Source: Anaerosacchariphilus polymeriproducens
GTDB lineage: Bacteria; Bacillota; Clostridia; Lachnospirales; Lachnospiraceae
NCBI RefSeq assembly: GCF_003363435.1
Contig: NZ_QRCT01000012.1
Span: forward strand, 248,001 to 312,000
Direction of reading: 5' to 3'
Length of the DNA stretch: 64,000 nt
The notes beneath the pieces are model-generated. The model saw only the letters and a list, made by a program, of their open reading frames with translations, searched no databases and was not told the DNA's origin. The position numbers were made by a program, and so were the translations under genes. Positions 48,365-57,459 of this stretch are shown here, one piece after another. Within the stretch, counting starts at the first letter, position 1; every line of letters starts with the position of its first letter.

Positions 48365-48973
48365 ATGACTAGAATAGGGAATGAAAAGAAAATGATGATT
48401 CGAAACAATATTTTAAAGGTTTCTAAGGAATTGTTCCTGACAAAAGGTTATGATAAGACAAGTACAAGTGAGATTGCCAAAGCGGTAGGAATCGCGGAGG
48501 GCACTATATTTAACTATTTTAAAACGAAAGCTGAAATTTTCCTAGGAATCATGTCTGAGGATTTTTGTAGTCTTACACCGGAAGAGCTGCAGGAAATTGA
48601 ATATAGTAATGGCGTAGTAGATATTTTCATGGAATTTATCGAAAAAAGTTTAAAAAAGATATTCATTTTACCGAAGCGTGTATTAATTGAAATGGGAATT
48701 ATCGTTATGAATACTGCAAAATCAAAACCAGATGTAATTAAAAAAATGGCAGCGATTGATTTTAAATTTATGGATCAGACAATGGATATCATTAGAAAAC
48801 TGGAGCAAGATGGAATTATCAAAGATTGTGATGAAAAAGTTTTTAGTGAATTAATTTATAGCGCTGTGATGTATGACTTTTTAATGTATATTTATGAAAA
48901 AGAATGCAGCATTGAAATGGCAAAGAAAAATTTGAGAAAGAAGCTTGAATTTTTGTGCAAGGGCTGTTTATAG
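48365..48973 (+). CDS. TetR-family regulator (autoregulated)
   Basis: A 202-aa regulator with the N-terminal HTH (ILKVSKELFLTKGYDKTSTS, then EIAKAVGIAEGTIFNYFKTK) and a divergent C-terminal ligand domain. It is the first gene of a three-gene operon with an ABC ATPase and an FtsX-type permease. Its tandem palindromic operator lies at the start of its own transcript, so it should repress the operon until an exported compound binds. RBS AAGGAGGG. Confidence 0.93.
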   Translation: MTRIGNEKKMMIRNNILKVSKELFLTKGYDKTSTSEIAKAVGIAEGTIFNYFKTKAEIFLGIMSEDFCSLTPEELQEIEYSNGVVDIFMEFIEKSLKKIFILPKRVLIEMGIIVMNTAKSKPDVIKKMAAIDFKFMDQTMDIIRKLEQDGIIKDCDEKVFSELIYSAVMYDFLMYIYEKECSIEMAKKNLRKKLEFLCKGCL

Positions 48974-48987
48974 GAGGAGGTTTTTAA

Positions 48988-49686
48988 ATGTTTTTAGAAG
49001 TTAATAATCTAGTAAAAAAATATCAAACGGGCAAGGTGACCTTTCAGGCTTTAAAAAATACTTCCTTTACTATGGAACAGGGGCAGATTGGCGTTATTCT
49101 TGGGCCTTCAGGCTCGGGAAAATCTACATTGCTGAATATCATCGGTGGAATAGATTATGCCGATCAAGGAAGAGTATCCGTAGGAGGAATTGAGATTACC
49201 CAAATGTCCGATAAACAGTTAACGGAATATCGAAGAAGCTCGGTTGGATTTGTATTTCAGTTTTATAATTTAATTCCAAATTTAACAGTATACGAAAATA
49301 TAGAGGTATCATCAAATATTACAAAAGACAGTATCAAGATTGATGAAATGCTTGAGGCAGTCGGTATGAAAGAATTTCGAGACAGATTTCCCAGAGAGCT
49401 CAGTGGTGGGCAGCAGCAGAGAGTATCCATCGCACGCGCTCTTATCAAAAAACCTAAACTCCTATTTTGTGATGAACCTACGGGTGCATTGGATTACAAT
49501 ACTTCTAAGGAGATATTAAAATTGCTCCAGGAAGTAAATCGTAAATATCATACTACAATTCTTATCATTACCCATAATAATGCAATTGCTGGAATTGCGC
49601 ATAGAAAACTTCGTTTGAGAAGCGGGGAGATTGTAGAAGATATGTTGAACGAGAATGTCGTTTCAGCAGAAAGGATTGAATGGTAA
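48988..49686 (+). CDS. MacB/LolD-type ABC transporter ATPase
   Basis: A 232-aa ATPase with Walker A GPSGSGKST, signature LSGGQQQR, Walker B LLFCDEPTGALD and H-loop IITHN. It lies 14 nt after the TetR gene behind AGGAGGAGG, and the permease starts with no gap after its stop. In this class the ATPase drives mechanotransmission through a partner FtsX-type permease. Confidence 0.94.
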   Translation: MFLEVNNLVKKYQTGKVTFQALKNTSFTMEQGQIGVILGPSGSGKSTLLNIIGGIDYADQGRVSVGGIEITQMSDKQLTEYRRSSVGFVFQFYNLIPNLTVYENIEVSSNITKDSIKIDEMLEAVGMKEFRDRFPRELSGGQQQRVSIARALIKKPKLLFCDEPTGALDYNTSKEILKLLQEVNRKYHTTILIITHNNAIAGIAHRKLRLRSGEIVEDMLNENVVSAERIEW

Positions 49687-51918
49687 ATGATAATCAATAA
49701 GAAAATCATACGAAATATCAAAGAACAAAAGGTACCATATATTGGATCGATAGTATTGATAGCTTTAAGCAGTATGCTTTTTATTGTTTTTAATATTATG
49801 GGAACCAATGTTACTAAAAATTTAGCTGAATTTAAAGAAGACTATGTTCAGGAGGATGCAAGTTTTGTTGTCCAGTCTCCACTTAAAAATATCTCTGAAT
49901 TGGAAAGTAAATATAATTTGATATTAGAAGAGCGAAACAGTGCGGATTACGCTTATGATAAAAAATCTACCCTTCGTGTATTGAGTAAAACAAAAAAGGT
50001 TAATCAATATGTTGTATTGAATGGGGAGGATATCAAAAATAACGATGAGATACTAATCGACCCAGAGTTTGCAAAGGCTCATCGTATTAAGCTTAAACAG
50101 AAAATTAAACTATTTCAAAGATCATATACCGTAATAGGATTTGTCTCAACTCCGGATTATATCTATCCTTTGAAAACGGAGGGAGATATGATGAAAAATC
50201 CCTCAACGTTTGGAATCGCAGTTGTAAATAGTCAAAATTTTAAAACAGGTATAGAGAATTCTACTTTTTACAGTGTCAAATATAAAGAGGACAAAACCGA
50301 TGCTTTTAAAAAGGAGATGCAACAGAACCATACAATTATTCAATGGACGGATCGTCAGGATAACATGAGAATGACATTTATTGAAGGTGATTTAAAGGGC
50401 GTGGAGCCGATGGGTAAGATTATGCCGGTTACGATTCTTTTCATTACTTGTATTCTTGTATCCGTAGTTTTTGGGAGGCTTTTGAAGCAGGAATTCTCTC
50501 AGTTGGGTGTACTATACGCACTTGGTTATCGGAAGATGGAAATACGGATGCATTATCTTACATATTCCATATACATTTCCCTGTTAGGCGGATTGCTTGG
50601 AACATTAGCTGGATGTGTAGCGGCAAAGCCCTTTATAACTTATGTAACTACCTTTTACAGTCTTCCTATTTTTGAAATACAGTTTGATATTAAATACATT
50701 TTAATTGCTTTTTTATTACCAATGGCATTCTTGATTCCAACTACCATGATTGTTATAGGAAAGGCAATGAGATTATCACCACTTCAACTTTTACGTGGGG
50801 AAGGAAGTAAAACCAAGATTGGTTTTCTGGAGAAAAAGTTAAAATTGCAGAGATTTCGCTTTATTACAAAATTTCAGATTCGAGAGGTGGTTAGAAACAC
50901 TCGAAGAACAATACTATTAGTAATAGGTGTTACCTTTGCTTCCTCATTGCTTTTGGTAGGCTTTTCTACTAAGGATTCTATGGATTACTTAGTAAATAAC
51001 AGTTTTAATGATGTATATCATTATAATTACCAGTATGTTTTTAATTCCTTTCAAACTGAACAGGAAATGAATGGAGCAACTGCTTCTTTTGCGCCATTTA
51101 CTTCTGTTGATAATGAAAAATCCGAAAATAGTTTCTTGCTATATGGACTGTCCAAGGATTCATGGTTTATTAAACTCAAGGATCCGCTGGGAAAAGAAAT
51201 TGATTTGAATCAGGTAATTATAACAAAACCGTTAGCTGAGAAATATGATTTACAAGAGGGTGATACTTTTCATATAAAAAGTAAACTAGATGCAAAAGAT
51301 TTTTCTATTAAAATTGATAAGGTAGCCGAGAGTTATATGGGCGAAAGTGCATATATGCCACTTGAAATGTTTAATAAGTTGTGTGGCTATCCTGAGGGAA
51401 GTTATCTACAGATATATTCGAATCAGAAGCTTAATATAGAACCCGGAAAATTACTTTATGAGATTAATAAAGAGGATATAATCGATGGGTATCAACAAAT
51501 TATGAAACCTTTTCAATCATTAATAGGTGTGATAGGTGTAATTGCTTTTATAATCGGACTGATTATTATTTATGTCGTTACAACATTAATTATAGAAGAA
51601 AATAAGAGCAGCGTATCTTTACTCAAAATTTTGGGATATCGAAAGAAAGAACTTTTTTCAATGATACTAAATGCAAATACCAGCTTGGTAGTATTGGGTT
51701 ATCTTTTATCCATACCTTTGGTTCTTTACTCATTAGATATATTTTTTAAGATAATGACAGAAGAAATGAGTATGAGTATTCCGGTCAAATTGCATTATAT
51801 TTATTTGTTAATTGGTTTCGTATTTATTATAGTTACTTATGAAATGGCAAAATTTCTGAATCGAAAAAAGATACAGAGAATTTCTATGGCAGACAGTTTG
51901 AAAAATCGTATGGAATAA
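49687..51918 (+). CDS. FtsX/MacB-like ABC permease with two FtsX units
   Basis: A 743-aa membrane protein: an N-terminal helix (about 15-38), a large extracytoplasmic domain (about 40-235), three helices (about 245-365), a second helix near 405, another extracytoplasmic domain (about 430-610) and three final helices. This duplicated FtsX arrangement is common in Firmicutes transporters for peptides or lipids. The start directly follows the ATPase stop; no separate strong RBS is seen (GGTAAATG), so translation is coupled. It converges on the truncated Crp/Fnr gene with 2 nt between stops. Confidence 0.92.
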   Translation: MIINKKIIRNIKEQKVPYIGSIVLIALSSMLFIVFNIMGTNVTKNLAEFKEDYVQEDASFVVQSPLKNISELESKYNLILEERNSADYAYDKKSTLRVLSKTKKVNQYVVLNGEDIKNNDEILIDPEFAKAHRIKLKQKIKLFQRSYTVIGFVSTPDYIYPLKTEGDMMKNPSTFGIAVVNSQNFKTGIENSTFYSVKYKEDKTDAFKKEMQQNHTIIQWTDRQDNMRMTFIEGDLKGVEPMGKIMPVTILFITCILVSVVFGRLLKQEFSQLGVLYALGYRKMEIRMHYLTYSIYISLLGGLLGTLAGCVAAKPFITYVTTFYSLPIFEIQFDIKYILIAFLLPMAFLIPTTMIVIGKAMRLSPLQLLRGEGSKTKIGFLEKKLKLQRFRFITKFQIREVVRNTRRTILLVIGVTFASSLLLVGFSTKDSMDYLVNNSFNDVYHYNYQYVFNSFQTEQEMNGATASFAPFTSVDNEKSENSFLLYGLSKDSWFIKLKDPLGKEIDLNQVIITKPLAEKYDLQEGDTFHIKSKLDAKDFSIKIDKVAESYMGESAYMPLEMFNKLCGYPEGSYLQIYSNQKLNIEPGKLLYEINKEDIIDGYQQIMKPFQSLIGVIGVIAFIIGLIIIYVVTTLIIEENKSSVSLLKILGYRKKELFSMILNANTSLVVLGYLLSIPLVLYSLDIFFKIMTEEMSMSIPVKLHYIYLLIGFVFIIVTYEMAKFLNRKKIQRISMADSLKNRME

Positions 51919-51920
51919 TT

Positions 51921-52358
51921 TTATAATGAAAGAATTTTCTCAAGCTTATCTAAGTCTTTCATTTCAATGGTTCGTTTTTGAAAGGATATGATTCCCTCTT
52001 GTTGCATATATCTTAATTCCCTGGAAAGAGATGTTCTTGAAACATTTATAAATTCTGCCCATTCTTTTTTTGAAAAAGGCAGAGTTATAATCTGAGAGCC
52101 ATTCATCTTATATTCATGTAACAAGTATCCAGATATCTTTTCACGGATGGAATCAAGCGATAAGATTGCAATCTTACTTTTTGAGGTCAGGGTTGAATTT
52201 GAAATGTATTCTAAATAATTTAACAGAATTGCATTATCCAGTTCAAATAATTTGAGTAGATCTGTTTTGGTAAGCAGAAGAACTTCAGATGGGCGGTAAG
52301 CTACAAAAGTATCTAAATAATGTTTAAACATAGAAAAAATGGAGGATTCAGCCAGCAT
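51921..52358 (-). pseudogene. Crp/Fnr-family regulator lacking its N-terminus
   Basis: 145 codons cover the end of a cyclic-nucleotide-type sensor domain, the dimer helix (NAILLNYLEYISNSTL) and the C-terminal HTH (FSKKEWAEFINVSRTSLSRE). A full protein is about 220 aa. The frame stays open upstream to about 52437 and still reads family-like residues (SGKVIIIERKKEGSMLAESS), but there is no start codon before an in-frame TGA. The first 50 or so residues are missing. AAGAAGG before ATG 52358 could allow a short DNA-binding product. Confidence 0.75.
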
Positions 52359-52505
52359 AGATCCTTCTTTTTTTCGTTCTATTATAATAACTTTACCTGA
52401 ATTCGGCTGACTTTTGTATCTGAAAAGATACCATATTTTGTGCTCTATTCATTGAAAATGCCACATGTTATACTTGATTATATAAAAAGAAAGGGAGGAA
52501 AAGTG

Positions 52506-54044
52506 ATGAAAAAAAGTAATATTAGATCCATTATACTAGCACTATTTTTTAGTTTCTTATTTATTTTTACAAGTTCCTTTGGACATGTAGTTTTAGCGGC
52601 AAAGCCTGATCGTATAGCGCCGACAGCACCGTCTAATTTGAAGGCAGTAAATATTACAGATACATCTATTACACTGTCATGGACTGCATCTACAGATAAA
52701 GTTGGAGTAGCAGCATATTATGTTTACTGCGATAATAAATTTTTTGCAACAACATCAGATACTACATATGTCGTAAGTGGTTTAACACCTGAGACAAAAT
52801 ATCAATTCTATATTATGGCGAGAGATGCTAGATATAATATATCACCAGCTAGTAATGTAATATATGAAACGACTCATCCAGCACCTATACCAGAGCCAGT
52901 ACCAGAGCCAGAGCCCGCACCGGCACCAGAGCCCGCACCGGAACCAACACCAGAACCCGCACCGGAACCGGAACCGACACCTGAATCACCTGCGAAAAAA
53001 GTAGTAGGATATTATGCCGCATGGGCAGCTTATTCAGGTTATCTGCCTACTCAGATTGATGCCGGAAAGCTTACACATATCAATTACGCTTTTGCAAATA
53101 TAGGTTCTGATTTAAAGTTAACGTTAGGCTACCCTGATATAGATGTAAATAATATAAAACTTTTAAATTCTCTCAAACAAACGAATCCAAATTTGAAAAC
53201 ACTAATATCGGTCGGTGGATGGAGCTGGTCCGGCAAATTCTCTGATGCAGCTTTAACGGATGCGACCAGAACTGCATTTGCGGATAGTTGTGTAGCTTTT
53301 ATCAAACAGTATGGTTTTGATGGAGTTGATTTAGATTGGGAGTATCCGGTCAGTGGAGGTTTGTCGACCAATTCAAGACGTCCTGAAGATAAACAGAACT
53401 TTACTTTACTGCTGCAAAAAATAAGAGAAAAACTTGATGCACAAGGTACAATAGATAATAAACATTATCTGCTTACCATTGCAGGAGGAGCATCTTATTC
53501 TTATGTAAATAATGTAGAAATGTCAAAATTAGCTCAATATTTGGATTATGCTACTATTATGACTTACGATTTACATGGTACTTGGGATAAATATACAGAC
53601 CTACATGCACCACTTTATTTAAATAATGATACCACACCTCAATATAAGACAAGTGTAGACAGTGCTGTGAATGCATGGCTGAATGCTTCATTCCCGGTGG
53701 ACAAGCTTGTACTTGGAATCCCATTTTATGGATACATATATTCATCCGTAACGAATTCAAATAATGGATTATACCAAACATTTGCAGGTGCCAACTCCAT
53801 CAGTTATCAGTCTATTGTTGCTAATTACTTGAATAAACCAGGATACACCAGATATTTCCATTCGCAGTCTATGGTTCCTTGGTTATTTGATGGCTCAGTA
53901 TTTATTAGTTACGAAGATTCACAATCAATTAACGTGAAAACAAATTATATACATACAAAAAATTTAGGTGGAGCTATGGCGTGGGAATTAAGCCAAGATC
54001 CAAGCGGTACTCTTTTAAATTCAATATACAACGGAATGAAATAA
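52506..54044 (+). CDS. Secreted GH18 chitinase with FnIII domain and Pro-Glu linker
   Basis: A 512-aa extracellular enzyme. A signal peptide (1 to about 31, cut near VLA-AKP) leads to a fibronectin III domain (about 38-125: APTAPSNLKAVNITDTSITL then SWTAS), a Pro-Glu-Ala linker (about 125-160), and a GH18 catalytic domain from about 164 with the complete motif DGVDLDWE at 272-279 (catalytic Glu279), SVGGWS and MTYDLHG. It hydrolyses beta-1,4-N-acetylglucosamine polymers. The ATG at 52506 is behind GGGAGG; an in-frame ATG at 52440 would spoil the signal peptide. A terminator follows. Confidence 0.95.
   Translation: MKKSNIRSIILALFFSFLFIFTSSFGHVVLAAKPDRIAPTAPSNLKAVNITDTSITLSWTASTDKVGVAAYYVYCDNKFFATTSDTTYVVSGLTPETKYQFYIMARDARYNISPASNVIYETTHPAPIPEPVPEPEPAPAPEPAPEPTPEPAPEPEPTPESPAKKVVGYYAAWAAYSGYLPTQIDAGKLTHINYAFANIGSDLKLTLGYPDIDVNNIKLLNSLKQTNPNLKTLISVGGWSWSGKFSDAALTDATRTAFADSCVAFIKQYGFDGVDLDWEYPVSGGLSTNSRRPEDKQNFTLLLQKIREKLDAQGTIDNKHYLLTIAGGASYSYVNNVEMSKLAQYLDYATIMTYDLHGTWDKYTDLHAPLYLNNDTTPQYKTSVDSAVNAWLNASFPVDKLVLGIPFYGYIYSSVTNSNNGLYQTFAGANSISYQSIVANYLNKPGYTRYFHSQSMVPWLFDGSVFISYEDSQSINVKTNYIHTKNLGGAMAWELSQDPSGTLLNSIYNGMK
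52878..52992 (+). repeat. In-frame Pro-Glu/Pro-Ala tandem repeat in the chitinase linker
   Basis: Degenerate six-base units of the CCAGAG/CCCGCACCG type encode a run of PEP and PAP. It is locally more GC-rich than its surroundings. A flexible interdomain linker, prone to length change by slippage. Confidence 0.9.
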
Positions 54045-54062
54045 CCTAAAAGTAATTATAAG

Positions 54063-54098
54063 GCTGAAGCCAGGAGGGAATCCAGGCTTCAGCTTTTT
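54063..54098 (+). terminator. Intrinsic terminator after the chitinase
   Basis: GCTGAAGCC (54063-54071) pairs with GGCTTCAGC (54085-54093) and five T follow. The minus-strand GNAT gene ends at 54097, inside the T-tract. Confidence 0.9.
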
Positions 54099-54714
54099 AT
54101 ATTGTGGTTTTAAAACTCCAATTACCAACACGGTAATTATAGTTTTCAAGAAACATTTCATTAAATTCAGAAAACCCATTTTTGGTATAAAATATTCGGT
54201 TTTTCTGTGTATTTGTTATTAGAGTAAATAATCCGCCACCGTTCGATTGTATATAAGGAAAGATACAGTCCTTCAGCATATGACTGCCAATATTCTGCCC
54301 TTGATAATTACCATCAACAACTAAAGTTTCAAGATACCACATCTTATTGCTTAAAAGATGGCAAGCCTGCTTAGATTTCTGCGTTATTTGAAGAAGGTTT
54401 TTCATACAAGTAATTCCCCCTTGAATAACTAAGCTCAACCCTCCAGCGATTATATAATCCATTAGATTAATTTCTTTGTCACGGTGTTTCAATAGTGCTG
54501 CTGTAATAATATTTCCATCTTTAATCCCAACGAAACAGCAATGTTTTTTATAAAATAACTTAGTATTTAAATAATGAAGTTGATACATTAATTTTTCATC
54601 AATTTTGTCAGGCGGCATTAACAAACGGAATAGTGGATAACTTTTAAAAGAATCTGTAATTAACCTCGCTACATTTTTTAGTTCACTAAATTTTGCTTCT
54701 CTAAATTCAATCAT
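54097..54714 (-). CDS. GNAT-family N-acetyltransferase
   Basis: A 205-aa acetyltransferase. The acetyl-CoA-binding motif is VVDGNYQGQNIGSHML, preceded by MWYLETL and followed by a strand-helix end (ITNTQKNRIFYTKNGF). The start at 54714 (MIEFREAKFSE) follows GGAG on the minus strand; 28 extra upstream codons have no RBS. The acceptor is unknown. It is divergent from a TetR gene across 155 nt and may be its target. Confidence 0.9.
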   Translation of the reverse strand: MIEFREAKFSELKNVARLITDSFKSYPLFRLLMPPDKIDEKLMYQLHYLNTKLFYKKHCCFVGIKDGNIITAALLKHRDKEINLMDYIIAGGLSLVIQGGITCMKNLLQITQKSKQACHLLSNKMWYLETLVVDGNYQGQNIGSHMLKDCIFPYIQSNGGGLFTLITNTQKNRIFYTKNGFSEFNEMFLENYNYRVGNWSFKTTI

Positions 54715-54869
54715 AATAAATTCTCCTATCTTAAAGATAATAAACAGGTGTTGATTAATGTTTAAATGTATATTACAATAGAGTTGTTCCTTATTCAATA
54801 GTTAATAATAATAAGGTTGTTCGTTAATGTACAAGTAGAATAAAATTGTTTAGTAGATTGGAGAGTTTT

Positions 54870-55415
54870 ATGGAAGATAGAAGAAAAATAAGAACAAAAA
54901 GAGTAATAAAAGAAACATTTCTAGACTTGTTAAAAGAAAAAGAAATCAACAAAATCAGCGTTGCAGAGCTAGCTGATAGAGCAGATATAGGCAGGGGAAC
55001 ATTTTATCTTCATTATAAAGATATTTATGACCTCTACGAGCAGTTTGAAAATGAAATTTTCGATCAATTAGAAGTTTTTTATGATAATAAGATACTAAAC
55101 TCATCTTTTTCGAATGTTGAAAAGTTTGTAGAATTGATCATAGAGTATATATTTGCTAATAAAGAAATATTCCAGATTTTGATTGGAAGTAACAAAGGTA
55201 TACAGAATACGAATAAATTTAAAGAGTTTTTCAAGAAAAAAGAATGGGAACTTTCAAAATCAATAAATGGTGAAGTCTCAGAATATCAAAAAGTAGAGTC
55301 TGCTTTTACCGTTGCGGGTGTGGTCAGCGTATTGGAGGAATGGGTGATAGAAGGTATGATTATATCACCAGATGAGCTGGAAAAATATTTAAAAAAAATA
55401 TTGCTTAAGTTTTAA
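54870..55415 (+). CDS. TetR/AcrR-family regulator
   Basis: A 181-aa regulator with an HTH at 10-55 (TKRVIKETFLDLLKEKEINK, SVAELADRADIGRGTFYLHY) and a TetR C-terminal domain of the type often annotated TetR_C_8. The ATG at 54870 is chosen because TTGGAGAG lies just upstream; the frame is open eight codons further without an RBS. It is divergent from the GNAT gene. The 129 nt that follow hold the promoter of the PTS unit and a short 6-bp inverted repeat (TTGCAC/GTGCAA, 55434-55452). Confidence 0.9.
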   Translation: MEDRRKIRTKRVIKETFLDLLKEKEINKISVAELADRADIGRGTFYLHYKDIYDLYEQFENEIFDQLEVFYDNKILNSSFSNVEKFVELIIEYIFANKEIFQILIGSNKGIQNTNKFKEFFKKKEWELSKSINGEVSEYQKVESAFTVAGVVSVLEEWVIEGMIISPDELEKYLKKILLKF

Positions 55416-55460
55416 ACATGAAGTAATTATTTATTGCACGATAAGAGTGCAAATCATTAT

Positions 55461-55489
55461 TTGTAGAAAGAATTTTTCAATTCTATAAT
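55461..55489 (+). promoter_or_regulatory. Promoter of the HPr-EI-LicR unit
   Basis: TTGTAG (55461-55466), 17-nt spacer, TATAAT (55484-55489). A second TATAAT at 55495-55500 lies just downstream. Confidence 0.6.
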
Positions 55490-55544
55490 TAGTATATAAT
55501 TAATAAAAATGTACTTATTAAAATAGTACGGAATGGAGTAGAAT

Positions 55545-55802
55545 ATGAAAAAGTTTGAATATGTAATTAAAGAACCTGTAGGAATTCATGCAAGACCGGC
55601 TAGTTTGTTAGTGAAAGAAGCATCTAAATTTAAAAGCAATATTATTATCTTCCGAGATGAAGAAAATGCAAATGTTAAAAGATTAATGTCTTTAATGGCA
55701 TTAGGTATAAAATGCTCAGAAACAGTGAAGTTTGAAGTTGAAGGTGAAGATGAAGAGATTGCAGCAGAACAAATGGAAAAGTTCTGTCAATTAAACCTGT
55801 AA
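55545..55802 (+). CDS. HPr-like PTS phosphocarrier with Arg at position 46
   Basis: An 85-aa HPr. The phosphocarrier His15 is intact in GIHARPA. The site equivalent to Ser46, the target of HPr kinase in Firmicutes, is Arg (VKRLMSLMALG; Ser is normal in KSIMGVMSLG). This HPr should relay phosphate from enzyme I but cannot form HPr(Ser-P), the CcpA corepressor. It precedes its own enzyme I by 11 nt and a complete EII set, so it looks like a dedicated carrier. RBS AATGGAG. Confidence 0.92.
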   Translation: MKKFEYVIKEPVGIHARPASLLVKEASKFKSNIIIFRDEENANVKRLMSLMALGIKCSETVKFEVEGEDEEIAAEQMEKFCQLNL

Positions 55803-55813
55803 GGGATAATGAT

Positions 55814-57430
55814 ATGGAAAAGTACGAAGGAAAGGCTGTCTTTGGTGGGATAGCAATAGGAAAGATTAAAGTTTTTCAAAAAGAAGAAATTGTAGTAAAA
55901 AGAAAGCATATTGAAGATGTTGAATTTGAAAAACAGCGTTTTGAAGATGCAAAAAGTGAAGCAATGAAACAATTATCCGAGTTATATTTAAAAGCAGTGA
56001 AAGATGTTGGAAAAGCTGGAGCGGATATATTTGAAGTACACCAAATGATGTTAGATGATTTAGATTATCTTGAGTATATTTATCAATTAATAGAGAATCA
56101 AAACGTAAATGTCGAATATGCTGTGGCAATGGCAGGGGATAATTTTTCTTCCATTTTTTCAATGATGGACGATGAGTATATGAAGGCTAGAGCAGTAGAT
56201 GTGAAAGATATTTCTGAACGGTTAATACATATTTTATCAAATGGTAAGGGAATGTCAAAACTTGAAGAGCCTTCTATAATATTAGCAGAAGATTTAACGC
56301 CTAGTGAAACCGTACAGATGGATAAAGAAAAGATACTCGCTTTTGTTACCGTAAAAGGATCAGCAAATTCCCATACGGCTATTTTGGCTAGAATGATGAA
56401 TATACCTGCTCTGATTGGGATTAATATAAAAATAGATGATTTATTGTCTGGTAAGAAAGCGATAGTAAATGGAAATACTGGTACTTTTTATATAGAACCT
56501 GATGATGAAACTTTATCAGAAAATATGAAGCAGCAGGAAATAGAAGCAGAAAAGAAGAGATTATTAGAGACTTTAAAAGGAAAAGAGAGTATAACAAAGG
56601 CTGGTAGAAAAGTTAAGTTATATGCGAACATTGGAAGCATATCAGATTTAGGTAGTGTTCTGAAGAATGATGCAGAGGGTATTGGTCTGTTCCGGAGTGA
56701 ATTTTTATATTTAGGAAGAAATTCATTACCTACGGAAGAAGAACAGTTTGAGGTTTATAAACGAGTTGTGGAGACGATGGCAGGGAAAAAGGTTATTATT
56801 CGGACCATGGATATTGGTGCAGACAAGCAGGCTGATTATTTAAATTTAGAGGAAGAAGAGAATCCGGCATTGGGTTATCGGGCTATCAGAATATGTCTAG
56901 ATCGACCCTCTCTTTTTAAAGTACAGCTTAGGGCTATATTACGAGCAAGTGTTTATGGTAATATAGGCATTATGTATCCTATGGTGATTTCTGAAGAAGA
57001 AGTTGACCAAATTATTGAGATAGTTGAAGAAGTAAAAAAAGAGTTACTTGATGCCGATATTCATATCGGTGAAGTTGAACAGGGAATTATGATTGAGACT
57101 CCGGCAGCAGTCATGATCAGTGACAAGCTTGCAAAAAAGATGGATTTTTTCAGCATAGGAACAAATGATTTGACGCAATATACTTTGGCAATCGATCGTC
57201 AGAATCCTAAACTAGATAAGATATATAAACCACATCACGATGCAATATTAAGAATGATACAAATGGTAGTGGATAATGCTCATAGGGAAGGGTGCTGGGT
57301 CGGAATTTGTGGAGAGCTGGGTGCCGATACTTCTTTAACAGAAAAATTTGTGGAGATGGGAGTAGATGAGCTTTCAGTAGCGCCAGCCTTAGTTCTTACT
57401 GTTAGAGATGTAATAAGAAATCTAATTTAG
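55814..57430 (+). CDS. ptsI: PTS enzyme I (phosphoenolpyruvate-protein phosphotransferase)
   Basis: A 538-aa enzyme I that passes phosphate from PEP to HPr. The phospho-His is His187 in GSANSHTAILAR; the PEP-binding C-terminal domain has GLFRSEFLYLGR, IRTMDIGADKQ, SIGTNDLTQYTLA and GICGELGAD with the catalytic Cys. It is about 30 residues shorter than typical EI, mostly at the C-terminus. RBS AAGGGATAATG is modest; coupling to the HPr gene is likely. Whether the genome has another ptsHI cannot be seen here. Confidence 0.95.
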   Translation: MEKYEGKAVFGGIAIGKIKVFQKEEIVVKRKHIEDVEFEKQRFEDAKSEAMKQLSELYLKAVKDVGKAGADIFEVHQMMLDDLDYLEYIYQLIENQNVNVEYAVAMAGDNFSSIFSMMDDEYMKARAVDVKDISERLIHILSNGKGMSKLEEPSIILAEDLTPSETVQMDKEKILAFVTVKGSANSHTAILARMMNIPALIGINIKIDDLLSGKKAIVNGNTGTFYIEPDDETLSENMKQQEIEAEKKRLLETLKGKESITKAGRKVKLYANIGSISDLGSVLKNDAEGIGLFRSEFLYLGRNSLPTEEEQFEVYKRVVETMAGKKVIIRTMDIGADKQADYLNLEEEENPALGYRAIRICLDRPSLFKVQLRAILRASVYGNIGIMYPMVISEEEVDQIIEIVEEVKKELLDADIHIGEVEQGIMIETPAAVMISDKLAKKMDFFSIGTNDLTQYTLAIDRQNPKLDKIYKPHHDAILRMIQMVVDNAHREGCWVGICGELGADTSLTEKFVEMGVDELSVAPALVLTVRDVIRNLI

Positions 57431-57459
57431 AAAATAGCTAAACAGAAGCGGAGGCTATT

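Noticed and set aside
52878-52992. Short direct repeats considered as a CRISPR or promoter-like array
   Set aside because: They are in-frame codons of the Pro-Glu linker in the chitinase, with no spacers.
55434-55452. TTGCAC/GTGCAA inverted repeat as terminator of the TetR gene
   Set aside because: Only six base pairs and no T-tract after it.
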